A DNA stretch of 64,000 bases from Tritrichomonas musculus (GCA_039105265.1 JAPFFF010000023.1:124001-188000); one strand, 5' to 3'. Shown: positions 48,411 to 59,026, counted from the stretch's first letter. Translations and numbers: made by a program. Notes: generated by a model not told the origin, from the letters alone.

Positions 48411-51200
48411 ATGCAACTTAAAGAAGTTTATGATATTATTCGTGAAACACAACAAAAACTTCACTCGGAGCATGCTATGTCTGCTGAGCTAGATGAAGTT
48501 TACAACCATAAATTAATTGATCAATTCAACAATAGTTTTCATGGGCAAATGGCTATAGACAAACATTACTTCTCACGAATATTTTTCTTGATATATTTTT
48601 CACAACAAAACGAAATTCCAATTGACTCAAAATCTTTTAATATTAAAGAAATAAGTCGAAAAGAGGTGAAAATTTCATCACTTTTTTCGACAGACGAAGA
48701 TGAACAAAATAATTCAAATCTTTCAATGACGCTTATGGATTTGAGCACAAAAGGAGCATTAACACCACTTTTAATTGATTATATTTCATTTAATATAATC
48801 CCTTCTCTTTATTTGATGTTTTTAGAAAGTGATCATTTTGACAAATTTTGCAATTTTATAGCGAAAATCAAAGAAGAAGATAAAAATAATTATTTACATT
48901 ATTTATTTTCAAGGTCTCTATTTGTTTCACCAATGTTTTTGAAATTTTTCCGACAAAGTACTTATCCTATTTTTAATCCAATTTACAACGGACATTTGCC
49001 CCCTAATTTTTGTGATTTAATAAAGAATATACAAATAAAAATCCAAAAAGATCTACTTCAATCTTTCAGAAAAAATGTGTGCTTCATTCCTTCATACATT
49101 AAAATCTTTTTAAATCAAATGAAAGATACCCAAAAAATTTTGACTGAATGCTTATTCAATCCATTTTTTGAAAATCCAGATATATATTTAGTTGTTGATG
49201 CATCAATAACAGATTTTGAAGATAAAATGAATAGCCTTAAAGATTTATTGAAATCTGTTTTTACTACTGATTTTATTAAAGAAATCTCAAAAATAATTGA
49301 CGAAAACCCAGATTCAGAAAAAACACTCTTTATCCAAAAAAATGATACGTCTAAACCAACTAAATCTTTGTATAAAAAGATTATCAATTCAGTTGATCAA
49401 ATTGTTTTAGAAAAAATGAAGAATTTCTTAGAAGATAACAATCCGAAACAAATCGATATTTTTGGAAATTTAATAATTGATAAATATGAAATATATGCAT
49501 CTTTATTTGAAGATGAAGAAAATGACCATAATGCAAAAATTTATCAAGCTACCCAGGTAGGTATTGATAACTGCTGGATGCAGTTCAGAAAGCTTTTAAA
49601 GGAGTCTTCTCCTCTTCCTTTAAATTATGTATTGCCAGATGAGAAAGTAAATTCAGAATCATTCGTAAATTTGATTAAAGAATTAATGTTTTATACCGAT
49701 GATCCATACTCAGCAATTAATGCTGAAACTTCATTCAATCTTTTCATATCAGCTTTTACCAACGTAAGGGATAAAAATATTGTGAGTTCAAGACAAGATT
49801 TTAAGGCAAAAATGCAATCTCTTGTTAAAAGCCACAGAGAACAATCTGTCGCAATGAAACAAATGAGCCTTTTCAAATCCGAATTATTTTTATTAAGTAC
49901 AAAGAAGATAGATACAATACATCTAATTCAAGAACTTTATAATACAAAGTTAACGTATTCTGTTCAAACACCAGATGAACAGGAGAGTCTTCCTACAAAG
50001 CCTTTTGTAATTTTATCTAATATTAAACAAATTAATAGTGATTTTCAACAATATCGCAGATCTCAATCTGGCAAAATAGCACAACTATTAAACGTAGATT
50101 GCACAGAAATATTGTTCCGTAGATTCTTTAACCCTATTAAATTTAACCAATTTTGCTCATATAGAAGAGATTTAAATAAATACGACCAAGCTACTCACGA
50201 AGCTTTCCAGCAATTTATTATTAATTTACATCCCGAAAATGAAACAGAAACCTACCATAAGCATGTTATAAAAGCAGCCAAACATATCGAATTTTTCACT
50301 AATCTTATAACTGAACTTAATAAAGCCTTTGAAGCTGACACAGACCCGATTACAAAGCTAAATGATATAAACAAAGCAATGAATTTAATTCTGACTCATT
50401 TTGCTGACAAATTTTGCCCTGATGCTGGCGAAGATGATTTTCAATCATTACGGAATATAATCATTTCGTATGCAAATCCTCCTCGATTTGTTTCTAACGT
50501 AATTTATTTGCTTGAATTTTTATACGACCCATCTAATCCTTCATATAGCGACGAAAATTTCTATCGTATCATAGGAGGTTATGAGGTAATAGTTAAAGAA
50601 GCTAAAAATGAAATTTTCCACCATAATCCAATTTATAGCCTTGCAAGAACTCATCTGAAACCAATTCAATTGTTTTTTACAGGAAATGATCCAGATTTAC
50701 TTGTTGAAACTTTCAACTATTTCGTTGGTTTAACCAGGGCAAAAGAAGAATTAATAAAAGAGGACGCAAACGCTTTAATTGGAAAAATTCAATCTCAACC
50801 AAATATTCCTTTCTGCATCAAGGCTAGATACTTTTCTAATACTGATGACAATACTGATAATAAAGCACATGCATTTGTGAATTGCCTTTTGCTTGATGGA
50901 ATAATTGGCAAAGATATTGAATTCGATCAAACTGAAGGCAATAAAATTGGAATTTTTGTTTATAAGCATAATCCAACCAGTGGACTCGCTAGATTTTTCC
51001 AGAGAAATCCCCCTGAAGTAAGGAATTTCTTAAATTCTAGAATACCAAATTCATGTAAAATATTTTTATTCGATCAAGACGAAATATCAGTGGATGATCT
51101 AAATATCAGAAATAATATCACTATCATACCTCGAATCCAATTTAGAGAAATCATCAAGAATCTTTTGGTGTCTTTTGATGAGGGAAGAGTGATCATTTGA
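48411..51200 (+). CDS. VPS9-domain protein, probable Rab5-type GEF
   Basis: The 929-aa protein starts at ATG 48411. Most of it is helical without low complexity. Residues about 640-735 read as a VPS9 domain: ITKLNDINKAMNLIL, then AGEDDFQSLRNIIISYANPP, RFVSNVIYLLEF and ENFYRIIGGYEVIVKEA. This matches the family order KL..I......I, then A-D-D-x-x-P-x-x-x-(Y/F)-x-x-x-x-A-x-P, then S-N-x-x-(Y/F)-(I/L), then Y.....A...I. The exchange-critical Asp is present, but the nearby Pro is not obvious. VPS9 proteins activate Rab5/Rab21-type GTPases on early endosomes. The C-terminal 200 residues contain strands of unknown fold. The call is motif-based. Confidence 0.65.
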   Translation: MQLKEVYDIIRETQQKLHSEHAMSAELDEVYNHKLIDQFNNSFHGQMAIDKHYFSRIFFLIYFSQQNEIPIDSKSFNIKEISRKEVKISSLFSTDEDEQNNSNLSMTLMDLSTKGALTPLLIDYISFNIIPSLYLMFLESDHFDKFCNFIAKIKEEDKNNYLHYLFSRSLFVSPMFLKFFRQSTYPIFNPIYNGHLPPNFCDLIKNIQIKIQKDLLQSFRKNVCFIPSYIKIFLNQMKDTQKILTECLFNPFFENPDIYLVVDASITDFEDKMNSLKDLLKSVFTTDFIKEISKIIDENPDSEKTLFIQKNDTSKPTKSLYKKIINSVDQIVLEKMKNFLEDNNPKQIDIFGNLIIDKYEIYASLFEDEENDHNAKIYQATQVGIDNCWMQFRKLLKESSPLPLNYVLPDEKVNSESFVNLIKELMFYTDDPYSAINAETSFNLFISAFTNVRDKNIVSSRQDFKAKMQSLVKSHREQSVAMKQMSLFKSELFLLSTKKIDTIHLIQELYNTKLTYSVQTPDEQESLPTKPFVILSNIKQINSDFQQYRRSQSGKIAQLLNVDCTEILFRRFFNPIKFNQFCSYRRDLNKYDQATHEAFQQFIINLHPENETETYHKHVIKAAKHIEFFTNLITELNKAFEADTDPITKLNDINKAMNLILTHFADKFCPDAGEDDFQSLRNIIISYANPPRFVSNVIYLLEFLYDPSNPSYSDENFYRIIGGYEVIVKEAKNEIFHHNPIYSLARTHLKPIQLFFTGNDPDLLVETFNYFVGLTRAKEELIKEDANALIGKIQSQPNIPFCIKARYFSNTDDNTDNKAHAFVNCLLLDGIIGKDIEFDQTEGNKIGIFVYKHNPTSGLARFFQRNPPEVRNFLNSRIPNSCKIFLFDQDEISVDDLNIRNNITIIPRIQFREIIKNLLVSFDEGRVII

Positions 51201-51311
51201 AGTAAATCATTAAACACCTTTTTAAAAAGCATTTTTTATTTTAATGATTTCTATATATATAATATTTTTTATAAAACATAAAAAAAAAAATAATAATAAT
51301 TATAATATAAA

Positions 51312-52703
51312 TTATAATTGTGAATTAAGAATGATAGTTTTGACATTTGGAGAAAATGAAACTTTTGATGCCATCGAATACATCCAATGCCTGAAAATCG
51401 GCTCATCATCAGGTGAAAAACCGAAAGATTTTAGAGCTGCAAGCATTCTCTCTCTAGTTTGTCTAGTTCTTTCAGAAATTTCAGCTATTTTTATCAAAAA
51501 TTTCGAATAAGCATGTTTTATGCGGTTGAATGCGGCAATTAAGAAAATATTTTCATTAACATTTTGAGCATTTTCTGTTGATGATATAAAACGAAATACA
51601 AAAGAATTGTTAGGACAACATAATGGCGTTTCAAATGTCTCTGGAGTATTTTCGAGGTTTAAATACGCAAAAGGTTGCTTTGAAATAAAAACAGAACAAC
51701 TGTGCGTTATGATAATATCATTCTTTAGAATTTCAGAAACAGACTCTACTTTTTGAATGTATTCTTTTTTAAGAGGTCGATCCAATGGAGTCAAGATAGA
51801 GAGTTTTCTTGCAAATTGCTCAGCTTCTTTATACTTTGTTGGTGGCACTATAATTACTAGAGTAATTCCACAGAGAAGAGAAAAAATAATATCTTTTCGG
51901 GACACTAATTTCGATAGACAAAAAGAATCCATCGAATGATCAGACTCAAAAGTTTGAATGAAATAATCTGCATTAAATCCAAGACCATCAACAACGGTTG
52001 CTTGCAATTGGCTTGTTGGGAGCATTTTTATGAATTCTATAACTTTGTTTTGATTGGTATCAAGATCAATCATTTGCTCAATTGGCCTCAAATTATTATT
52101 AATATTTATAAATGATTTTGGATCTATTTCGGATTCTTCAAATTCTACATTTTCTAAATCTGTAATTCCTACCAAAGGCAAAATGCTTTTTAGCTCTTCG
52201 AATTTTGAAGGAAGTGTTGGATATTTTTCACTAAAATGATTGAGCACATATTGAAATTGAAGTGCATACTTTTTTAATTCTGATGGAAACATATCATTTG
52301 CTTTCTTCTGAAATGCTTCTGCTAAAGCGAGAAATTCATTTCGATGAAGACACATTAATGATTCCATTATATTTCCATTACGTGTTTCGCCATTATATGC
52401 AAAAACAAGGACAATAGGCCTTGTAAATCCTCGAGCATGTACATCTAAGATTTGAATGTATAATGCGATATACTGTATATTTTGAAAAAAAGAGCAAATA
52501 ATTGTAGGAGGAGATCTGAGAGTTGAGAGTTCAAAATCCGTTGGGGTATTAACAACAGCAAGGAAAAAGTTATTTTTATCAACTCCAATTAAATTTCCTA
52601 TTTCCCATACAATATTTGGATATGAACCTTGAGCAAATTCATATATTGCTGAATAAAATTTTGATGTTTTAGATAAACTATTCTGAGAAAAATTTTTCTC
52701 CAT
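51312..52703 (-). CDS. Folliculin/SMCR8-type DENN protein
   Basis: The 463-aa protein starts at ATG 52703 and converges on the VPS9 gene. Residues about 65-160 contain IQYIALYIQILDVHARGFTR followed by PIVLVFAY, then a helix (SLMCLHRNEFLALAEAFQKK) and SELKKYALQFQYVL. The D-x-x-A-R-G-F-x-R-P-x-x-L-x-(Y/F) core followed by F..L..EF and EL..K..DL is the signature of the longin/uDENN part of FLCN and SMCR8. Downstream sequence has alternating strands and helices compatible with cDENN/dDENN (IIFSLLCGITLVIIV, ERMLAALKSF). In animals and yeast these proteins act as GAPs or regulators for Rag, Arf or Rab GTPases at lysosomes. Confidence 0.65.
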   Translation of the reverse strand: MEKNFSQNSLSKTSKFYSAIYEFAQGSYPNIVWEIGNLIGVDKNNFFLAVVNTPTDFELSTLRSPPTIICSFFQNIQYIALYIQILDVHARGFTRPIVLVFAYNGETRNGNIMESLMCLHRNEFLALAEAFQKKANDMFPSELKKYALQFQYVLNHFSEKYPTLPSKFEELKSILPLVGITDLENVEFEESEIDPKSFININNNLRPIEQMIDLDTNQNKVIEFIKMLPTSQLQATVVDGLGFNADYFIQTFESDHSMDSFCLSKLVSRKDIIFSLLCGITLVIIVPPTKYKEAEQFARKLSILTPLDRPLKKEYIQKVESVSEILKNDIIITHSCSVFISKQPFAYLNLENTPETFETPLCCPNNSFVFRFISSTENAQNVNENIFLIAAFNRIKHAYSKFLIKIAEISERTRQTRERMLAALKSFGFSPDDEPIFRHWMYSMASKVSFSPNVKTIILNSQL

Positions 52704-52966
52704 TTCTTAATAGAGAATGTCACTTTTTAAATATGAAAATTTGAAAAAAAAAAAAAACTAATAATTCAAATGTATGATTGCATTCAGATGTATAATTTCA
52801 AGATCTAATATTGATTGTTTATTTTAAAACAAAGATAATGAGTTATCCAGGCCCTCAATGAGGCAACAATGAGTTCTAATATTTCTACATAAAAACTAAA
52901 ATTTCACAATCATATTATAAAGTGCACGTCAGGTTGTCACTCCATAGACTGGGTATGGCGTGTTTG

Positions 52967-53476
52967 TTAAGCAACTGGCAGTGGAATTTTCCACTCCCCT
53001 CTGACGTCACTTTCAAAATCCGATTCTTCTTCTTCTTTTTCTTCTTTATTGCTTGCAGTGTTTGCTCTTAATAATATGGTCCATCTTTGAATCCGCAATT
53101 TAAGGTCATCATTTTTCAAAAATTTTGAAAGAGGGCTTATGGCATCCTCAAAAATAGCAATATGCTCTGACATATTATCATTTAACATTTCCTTTTTATA
53201 GTTAATATTATTAAAATGATTAAGGATCGAAGTTCTTCCTAGGCCAAGTAAGCTATTAAGTTTCGCTAAATCAATCATATATCCATCATTTATTAGGAAA
53301 ATTCCGCATTTATATAGGAAATGTTTCCGCGAATATATTTTTGGAAATGAGTCGGAAAGCATAAATATATTATCAATAATTTTTTTAAAAGAGTTTGAAT
53401 CCAACGCTTTTTTCGAACGGGTAATGTCGCCAATGGAGTTCTTAAGTGTTTGGTATTGCGAATTTTCCTCTATCAT
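52967..53476 (-). CDS. Initiator-binding-domain-like (IBD/IBP39-like) protein
   Basis: The 169-aa protein starts at ATG 53476, with TCATT 10-14 bases upstream. The centre, YKCGIFLINDGYMIDLAKLN followed by SLLGLGRTSILNHFNNINY, resembles the trichomonad initiator-binding winged helix. There a (C)GI.....GI.I....L..L....KSSING.F...GY pattern precedes an (R)QWT(I/V)R ending. Here the ending is LRIQRWTILLR. The tail is Lys/Glu/Asp-rich. IBD proteins (IBP39 and relatives) recognise the Inr element at transcription starts, an invention of trichomonads. At 169 aa it lacks the long C-terminal polymerase-contact domain of IBP39, so it may be a short, DNA-binding-only relative. The pattern is recalled rather than searched. 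Confidence 0.55.
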   Translation of the reverse strand: MIEENSQYQTLKNSIGDITRSKKALDSNSFKKIIDNIFMLSDSFPKIYSRKHFLYKCGIFLINDGYMIDLAKLNSLLGLGRTSILNHFNNINYKKEMLNDNMSEHIAIFEDAISPLSKFLKNDDLKLRIQRWTILLRANTASNKEEKEEEESDFESDVRGEWKIPLPVA

Positions 53477-54383
53477 TTTTTTAAAAATGAAACGTTAGAA
53501 AACTTTTTGTGTAATTTAAATTCGTAATTAAAAAACGTGCATTTGCATTCAATAATTAATCATTTTTTTAGAAAAATTAGTTGTACCATTCAATTTAAAA
53601 AGTGAAAAATTGAATGAAAATTGCTACAGCAAAATTGGCCCTGCCATTTCGAATTTTGATTTAGCTATATTCTATAAGAAGATGTATATTATGTGAATAT
53701 CAAGTTTATTTTGAGAGCTGGGCTTAGCATCTTTCTAAATGGAAAATGAATTCAAATTTTCTATAAGTAATCACAAAAAAAAAATTTTCAGAGATATTAT
53801 TTTTTTTTATATTAGTAACTTTTTGAATATAGGAAATTATATTTTCAATGTAATAAAATAATCAATACAAATATTAAATCGATTATTTTCTCAATTATTA
53901 AAATATGATTATATATTTATTAAAAAGCAATTATTATAAATGTATCCATTTATTTGTAAATATATATTATATAATAAATAAATAAAAAATATAATTCATG
54001 AAACTCTTTTGTAACCCGAAATAACTTAGTCCTGGTACATCTGAAAAATTTTAAAATATTTTATTATAAAAATGTTCTTTAATTCATACAGTATAGTAAA
54101 ATATCTCATAGCACATAATAACTGCAGAGAAATGGTAATATTTCTATTGAGAGACTTTCTGATGTCTCAGAATATTCTAAGCAATTGAATTTAAAGCAAA
54201 GAAAATATTGATAAGATTGAATAAAGGATAAAAAAAAAACAAAAAGCTATTGTGAATGATATGAAGTTATTTTGCTTATTGTAATTAAAAAAAGTGCAGT
54301 TACATTCAATAAATTAATTATAATGGATTTTTTTTAATAAGAACCTATTTTTTTTTTTTTAAAAAAAACAAATCATATAATTT
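53477..54383. other. Intergenic, no gene seen
   Basis: This is A/T-rich spacer between the initiator-binding-like gene and the 3' end of the BiP gene. It has several short A or T runs and no coding frame or clear inverted repeat. Confidence 0.55.
53486..53490 (-). promoter_or_regulatory. Initiator-like TCATT for the IBD-like gene
   Basis: The minus strand reads AACGTTTCATTTTTAAAAAA and then the ATG at 53476. It fits the Inr, so this possible Inr-binding protein may itself be Inr-driven. Confidence 0.5.
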
Positions 54384-56351
54384 TTAAAGATCATCATGTT
54401 CCATGGTATTTCCATCATCAGCATTAGCTTCTTCACCTTCAGGGCCAGCACCTGGAGCACCACCTTGTGGTCCACTTCCAATAAGAGGAGTAAGAGAATC
54501 TTGAACTTCCTTGAATTTTTCGTCATATACTTCCTTTTCTTCATTTGGATGCTCATCGAGCCATTTAAGTCCTTCTGTCAACAATTCTGTGATTTTTTCT
54601 TTATCTTCAGCTGAGAATCGTGCTCCAGTCTTTTCATCATCAACTTGACTCTTAACTCCGAATAAGTAATTTTCAAGACGGTTTCTTGATAAGATTCCTT
54701 GTCTAATTTTCTCATCTTCAGCTTTCATTTCTTCAGCATCTTTAATTGCCTTTTCACGTTGGGCCTCAGAAAGTCTTTGTTCTTGGGCATTGATTGTAAT
54801 TGATTCTTTGGCTTTTGTTGCTTTGTCTTCAGCTGAAACGAAGAGCATACCATTTGAATCGATTTCGAATGTAACTTCAATTTGTGGAACTCCACGTGGT
54901 GCTGGCTTGATTCCCATGAGATCAAAAGAACCAAGAAGGTGGTTATCCTTTGTCATTGGACGTTCTCCTTCAAAAACTTGGATCTTAACTTGTTCTTGGT
55001 TATCTTGATAAGTTGTGAAGATCTTGCTCTTTGATGTTGGAACACGTGAGTTTCTTGGAATAAGTGCTGTCATAACGCCACCGACAGTTTCAATTCCGAG
55101 AGTAAGTGGATTGACGTTAAGAAGAATGACTTGGCCTGGATCTTCATCATCTGAAAGAACTGCTGCTTGGACTGCTGCTCCGTGGGCAACTGCTTCATCT
55201 GGATTAATATTCTTTGATGGTTCTTTTCCATCAAAGAAGTCACGAACCATTTGTTGAACCTTTGGAATACGTGTTGAACCACCGATAAGAACAATATCAT
55301 CAATTTCTGATTTTGAGAGTCCAGAATCTTTGATAACATTTTGAACTGGAATCATTGTCTTACGGAAAAGATCAGCGTTAAGCTCTTCAAAACGAGCACG
55401 TGTAAGTGTTTCAACGAAATCGTCACCATCATTGAAGTTTTCAATTTCAATTGTTACTTGATGGAGGGATGAAAGAGCATGCTTGGCTTTTTCGGCTTCA
55501 CGCTTAAGCTTAGAGATGGCCTTACGATTCTTTGATGGATCTTTTCCAGTCTTTTTCTGATATTGTTTCTTAAGATAATCAATAACACGATCATCGAAAT
55601 CTTCACCACCAAGGTGAGTATCACCGTTTGTAGCAAGAACTTCGAAAAGACCGTCTTCGACTGTAAGAACAGAAACATCAAATGTACCACCTCCAAGATC
55701 GAAAACTAAGATCTTCTTTGATCCTTTTTGGTTAAGACCATAAGCAAGAGATGCTGCTGTTGGTTCGTTAAGGATACGAACAACATTAAGTCCTGCGATT
55801 GCGCCAGCATCAATTGTAGCTTTACGTTGAGCATCGTTGAAATATGCTGGAACTGTGATAACAGCATTTTTGACTGGGCGGCCAAGGTAATCTTCAGCGA
55901 TTTGTTTCATCTTTGAAAGAATCATTGCTGAAATTTCTTCTGGGGAGAAAAGTTTAGTTTCTCCTTTGAATTCAACTTGAACATATGGACGATTATCTTG
56001 GTTAACGACTTTGTATGGAAGACGTTTGAGTTCATCTTGTAATGCTTTATCAGAATAACGAAGACCCATTAAACGCTTGATGCCAAAAATTGTATTTACT
56101 GGGTTGATTGTCATTTGATGCTTAGCTGCATCACCGACAAGTCTTTCACTTTCGCCAAATGAAACAACGGATGGTGTAATACGCGAACCTGCTTCATTAG
56201 CAATAATATCAACTTTTCCGTTTTGATAAATAGCGACACATGAATATGTAGTACCAAGATCGATACCAATAACTGTTCCCATCTTTTCTTTTGGTTGTTC
56301 TGTTGTTTCTTCCTCACATAAAGCGAGTAATGCTAAGAGAAAAACAAACAT
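54384..56351 (-). CDS. BiP: ER Hsp70 chaperone (BiP/GRP78)
   Basis: The 655-aa protein starts at ATG 56351, after TCACTT. Residues 1-14 ([14 protein letters not shown]) are a signal peptide. The ATPase domain follows with [39 protein letters not shown] and the second-lobe [13 protein letters not shown]. The linker is GIETVGG-adjacent, followed by the substrate-binding domain ([21 protein letters not shown]) and the helical lid. It ends EHDDL, apparently a variant of the KDEL/HDEL ER-retrieval signal. It folds secretory proteins and would work with ER proteins such as the PDI-like gene at 57803. The less AT-rich codon use suggests high expression. Confidence 0.95.
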   Translation of the reverse strand: MFVFLLALLALCEEETTEQPKEKMGTVIGIDLGTTYSCVAIYQNGKVDIIANEAGSRITPSVVSFGESERLVGDAAKHQMTINPVNTIFGIKRLMGLRYSDKALQDELKRLPYKVVNQDNRPYVQVEFKGETKLFSPEEISAMILSKMKQIAEDYLGRPVKNAVITVPAYFNDAQRKATIDAGAIAGLNVVRILNEPTAASLAYGLNQKGSKKILVFDLGGGTFDVSVLTVEDGLFEVLATNGDTHLGGEDFDDRVIDYLKKQYQKKTGKDPSKNRKAISKLKREAEKAKHALSSLHQVTIEIENFNDGDDFVETLTRARFEELNADLFRKTMIPVQNVIKDSGLSKSEIDDIVLIGGSTRIPKVQQMVRDFFDGKEPSKNINPDEAVAHGAAVQAAVLSDDEDPGQVILLNVNPLTLGIETVGGVMTALIPRNSRVPTSKSKIFTTYQDNQEQVKIQVFEGERPMTKDNHLLGSFDLMGIKPAPRGVPQIEVTFEIDSNGMLFVSAEDKATKAKESITINAQEQRLSEAQREKAIKDAEEMKAEDEKIRQGILSRNRLENYLFGVKSQVDDEKTGARFSAEDKEKITELLTEGLKWLDEHPNEEKEVYDEKFKEVQDSLTPLIGSGPQGGAPGAGPEGEEANADDGNTMEHDDL

Positions 56352-56354
56352 TTA

Positions 56355-56360
56355 AAGTGA
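56355..56360 (-). promoter_or_regulatory. Initiator-like TCACTT for the BiP gene
   Basis: The minus strand reads CACATCACTTTAA and then the ATG at 56351. TCACT fits the Inr with C at +2. Confidence 0.45.
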
Positions 56361-56629
56361 TGTGAACAAAGATCAAAAATCAATGAAAATTGATTAGTTG
56401 TCAATTTGGCCGAGCAAATAATATATTAACAGTTATTAGATTAATATTAAAAGAAAAAACATTTTTTATCCAGTAAATATAAATAATATTTAATGATAAA
56501 AATATATATATAACAATTTTTAATTATGACATAAAATTACATGATATATTGACAAAAATATATTTATCTTTTTTCTGTTTCAATTTGTTTTGGGTGGTTG
56601 AGAAAAATTATCTATTCAAATTTTGAAGT

Positions 56630-57720
56630 CATTCATTCTGAAATATATCTTTTATTAGAATCTGGTCTTTTGTTGGATAATGTTGATTGAAAATCAATTA
56701 AATATGAATTGTTAGCCCAATAATCTAATGAAAATGCAATTTTACACTTCAACTTTTGTTGATCTATGTTGACTTTGGTAGAACAACGAACAACCATTTT
56801 TCTTTAAAATTCAAACCTAAAATTAGTGATTGAAATTTCACTGTGTCTGCTGTTAAAATAAGCATTTTGAGTTCAAGTTTTTCTTCAAAATTATCTGACA
56901 ACTTAAAGTTTTATTCTTTTTCGTAGTTTCTTAAGAGTGCGCATTCCCTTATTAGACTATTCATAAGGCACACGTAGATTCAACTTTCACCAAGAAAATC
57001 GCTTGAAAAGGATTGTTCGTTTTAATTTGTTTTCAATAAATTCATATTATTTAAACTTCAGCAAGATTTTCGATGTTTGAATAGATTAAAGCACCTCTTC
57101 CATTTTTGGCTTGACATGAATTAATCTTAGGATTCGTAAATGAATCTTGTAGATTCTTTTTTTGTTGGGAATTGTTGATGAAAAATCATTCACTGCCACC
57201 ATTTTATGATTTACAAGAGATAGTTATGACATGTGTCATAAATTCACAATTTGAGGGCCTACAAAAATACTATTTGATTCAGATTGGTAAGATTTAATTG
57301 TTGTTTCAATGGCAATGAGAACATTATCATTGTTGTAAAAGTTCTCGTATTCACAATGATTTGGTTCAGTGCATGAGACAATAAAAAAGAATGTGCAGAT
57401 TTTACCAACTAATTGGTGACCAATAATGCATCCTGCACATGTGATCTCTTCTGTAGGATCTTGGATGCAATACTTACAAACAACAGGACATTTCTAAAAA
57501 CTATCTCAATAATTTCTTGTTATATTAACTTAACTTTTATCACCCATTTTTTCATTAAACTTCTAGAAAGAAACCAGAAAATGCATTCTAATTAATCACT
57601 GATATATTCGCCTATGCATGATTTAACAATTAAAAGCTCAGTTTTAGCAAATGTTGCTTTTAGGTGTGTTGATGAAAGGTTTGCTTCAATATTTTTTAAC
57701 AGATGCAAACAGTCAGATAA
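56630..57720 (-). pseudogene. Decayed cysteine-rich surface-protein gene
   Basis: There is no intact frame, but coding traces run along the minus strand in shifting frames. Near 57600-57715 the trace includes NIEANLSSTHLKATFAKTEL. Near 57239-57493 about 84 open codons start KCPVVCKYC, then continue with TCAGCIIGHQLVGKIC and SCTEPNHCEYENFYNNDN. Near 57060-57175 the trace includes INSCQAKNGRGALIYSNIEN, and near 56650-56740 DYWANNSYLIDFQ. The C-x2-C / C-x2-C-x2-G / G-x-x-C spacing and the CxAxNGxGA(L/I)Y motif resemble large trichomonad surface proteins with Cys-rich and Pmp-like beta-helix repeats. No start codon or signal peptide was found. It is an old fragment of a host gene. Confidence 0.45.
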
Positions 57721-57802
57721 ATATATACAGCAATATTTGTAAAAATGTGTTTATTTAAAAAAATTATTTTTAATATAATACAAACAAGAAATAAAGTTAG
57801 CC

Positions 57803-59026
57803 TTAAAGTAATGATGTTGGCGTTTTTTGTCCTTTATTGCTGCATTTATCATGAAAAAGTAGTTTTAGTTCATGAAATGCTTTAGAAAGAGCCATGTTTC
57901 TGTGTCTTATTTCTTTTCCTATTTTTTGCGTATGATTGAAAAAAAGTTTCCATATCAAAAAGATGACAAGAATAACGATACCAATTGTTAAGTATGTGTG
58001 AGGATCAGCATAAATAGGCTTACCTTCGAGTATACTTTGCCTCAACTTCATAATTTTGTCCATTTTGAACGTCATGTTTTTCTCTTCCCCAGAAGCAATT
58101 TGAGACAACTTTATGTATAGTTCATCGTTTGGTTTAACGTTAGTCATCAATAAAAAACGACTATGCTGATAATTCGAAATACCTAACGCAGGTAATTCTG
58201 ATTTTTCAAGTTCTATTTTTGGGTACATATCGTTAAAATTCTCGTATTTTATTCCTCCAAAGACATATTCAGTTGATTGATTAAATATAATATCATTAAA
58301 TCTTTTTAATGATCGCTTATCATCGTAAATAAAAAATGCGATTCTTCTATCACTTTCAATAGCTTCTGAAATATCCCAATCGCCAAAAGGATGAAATAGA
58401 AATTCTTTAATAAATGGTATGAAAACAGTAGAATTGGTTTGATTGCTATATATATAACTGCGCTCAGCATTCATGTTTACTTGGCATGAGTATTCTGTTC
58501 CATTTGGGTTTGCATATATAAGGCCTTTGCTCTTTGGAACTTGTTTTATAATTTCAAGAATATCATCACATGTTTCCTCAGACCCTTTTGGTGTAGTGAG
58601 TACAAATAATGGATATTTATCTGTCTGCTCAAGCCATATATTGCAACGATAATTAGCTCCAAACGAAATAATTTTTTCGACAAGACTAGTCCATGCTTCT
58701 AAACTACGGTCTACCATTGTTTTTGATGATATATTTTTACTAATTATAGCAAAAGTTGGATAAGAATGTACATCCATAAAATATTTGCATGCTTTTGGAG
58801 ATGCAATGCAGTCTACATCTGCAACAACGATCCCATTAACTCCATTATATTTTATGGCAAGTAACTGCCAAATTGGTGCAACTTTTTGGCAATGAGGACA
58901 ATATGGTGAACGAAAAAGAATAAAAACAGGCGTTATCATTGAAATATTTGCAAGTTCTTCGATGTTCTGATCATTTAATATAAATTCTAGAGATGTTAAT
59001 CCAAATATGAAATAAAAAAGAAGCAT
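57803..59026 (-). CDS. Membrane-anchored PDI-like thioredoxin protein (CPHC)
   Basis: The start is ATG 59026 (MLLFYFIFGL), giving 407 aa. Residues 1-13 are a probable signal peptide. A thioredoxin domain follows (about 15-130): VFILFRSPYCPHCQKVAPIW with the active site CPHC at 43-46, DVDCIASPKACKYF, and the cis-Pro strand SYPTFAIIS. Two weaker thioredoxin-like or spacer regions precede a single membrane segment near residues 347-363 (YLTIGIVILVIFLIWKLFF) and a basic cytosolic tail. The layout matches membrane PDI/TMX-type oxidoreductases of the ER. CPHC instead of CGHC is the DsbA-type motif and would make it more oxidising, by established thioredoxin chemistry. No KDEL is needed given the anchor. 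Confidence 0.8.
   Translation of the reverse strand: MLLFYFIFGLTSLEFILNDQNIEELANISMITPVFILFRSPYCPHCQKVAPIWQLLAIKYNGVNGIVVADVDCIASPKACKYFMDVHSYPTFAIISKNISSKTMVDRSLEAWTSLVEKIISFGANYRCNIWLEQTDKYPLFVLTTPKGSEETCDDILEIIKQVPKSKGLIYANPNGTEYSCQVNMNAERSYIYSNQTNSTVFIPFIKEFLFHPFGDWDISEAIESDRRIAFFIYDDKRSLKRFNDIIFNQSTEYVFGGIKYENFNDMYPKIELEKSELPALGISNYQHSRFLLMTNVKPNDELYIKLSQIASGEEKNMTFKMDKIMKLRQSILEGKPIYADPHTYLTIGIVILVIFLIWKLFFNHTQKIGKEIRHRNMALSKAFHELKLLFHDKCSNKGQKTPTSLL

Noticed and set aside
54396-55916. Frames on both strands overlapping BiP
   Set aside because: They are shadows of the codon-biased Hsp70 frame, with no independent support.
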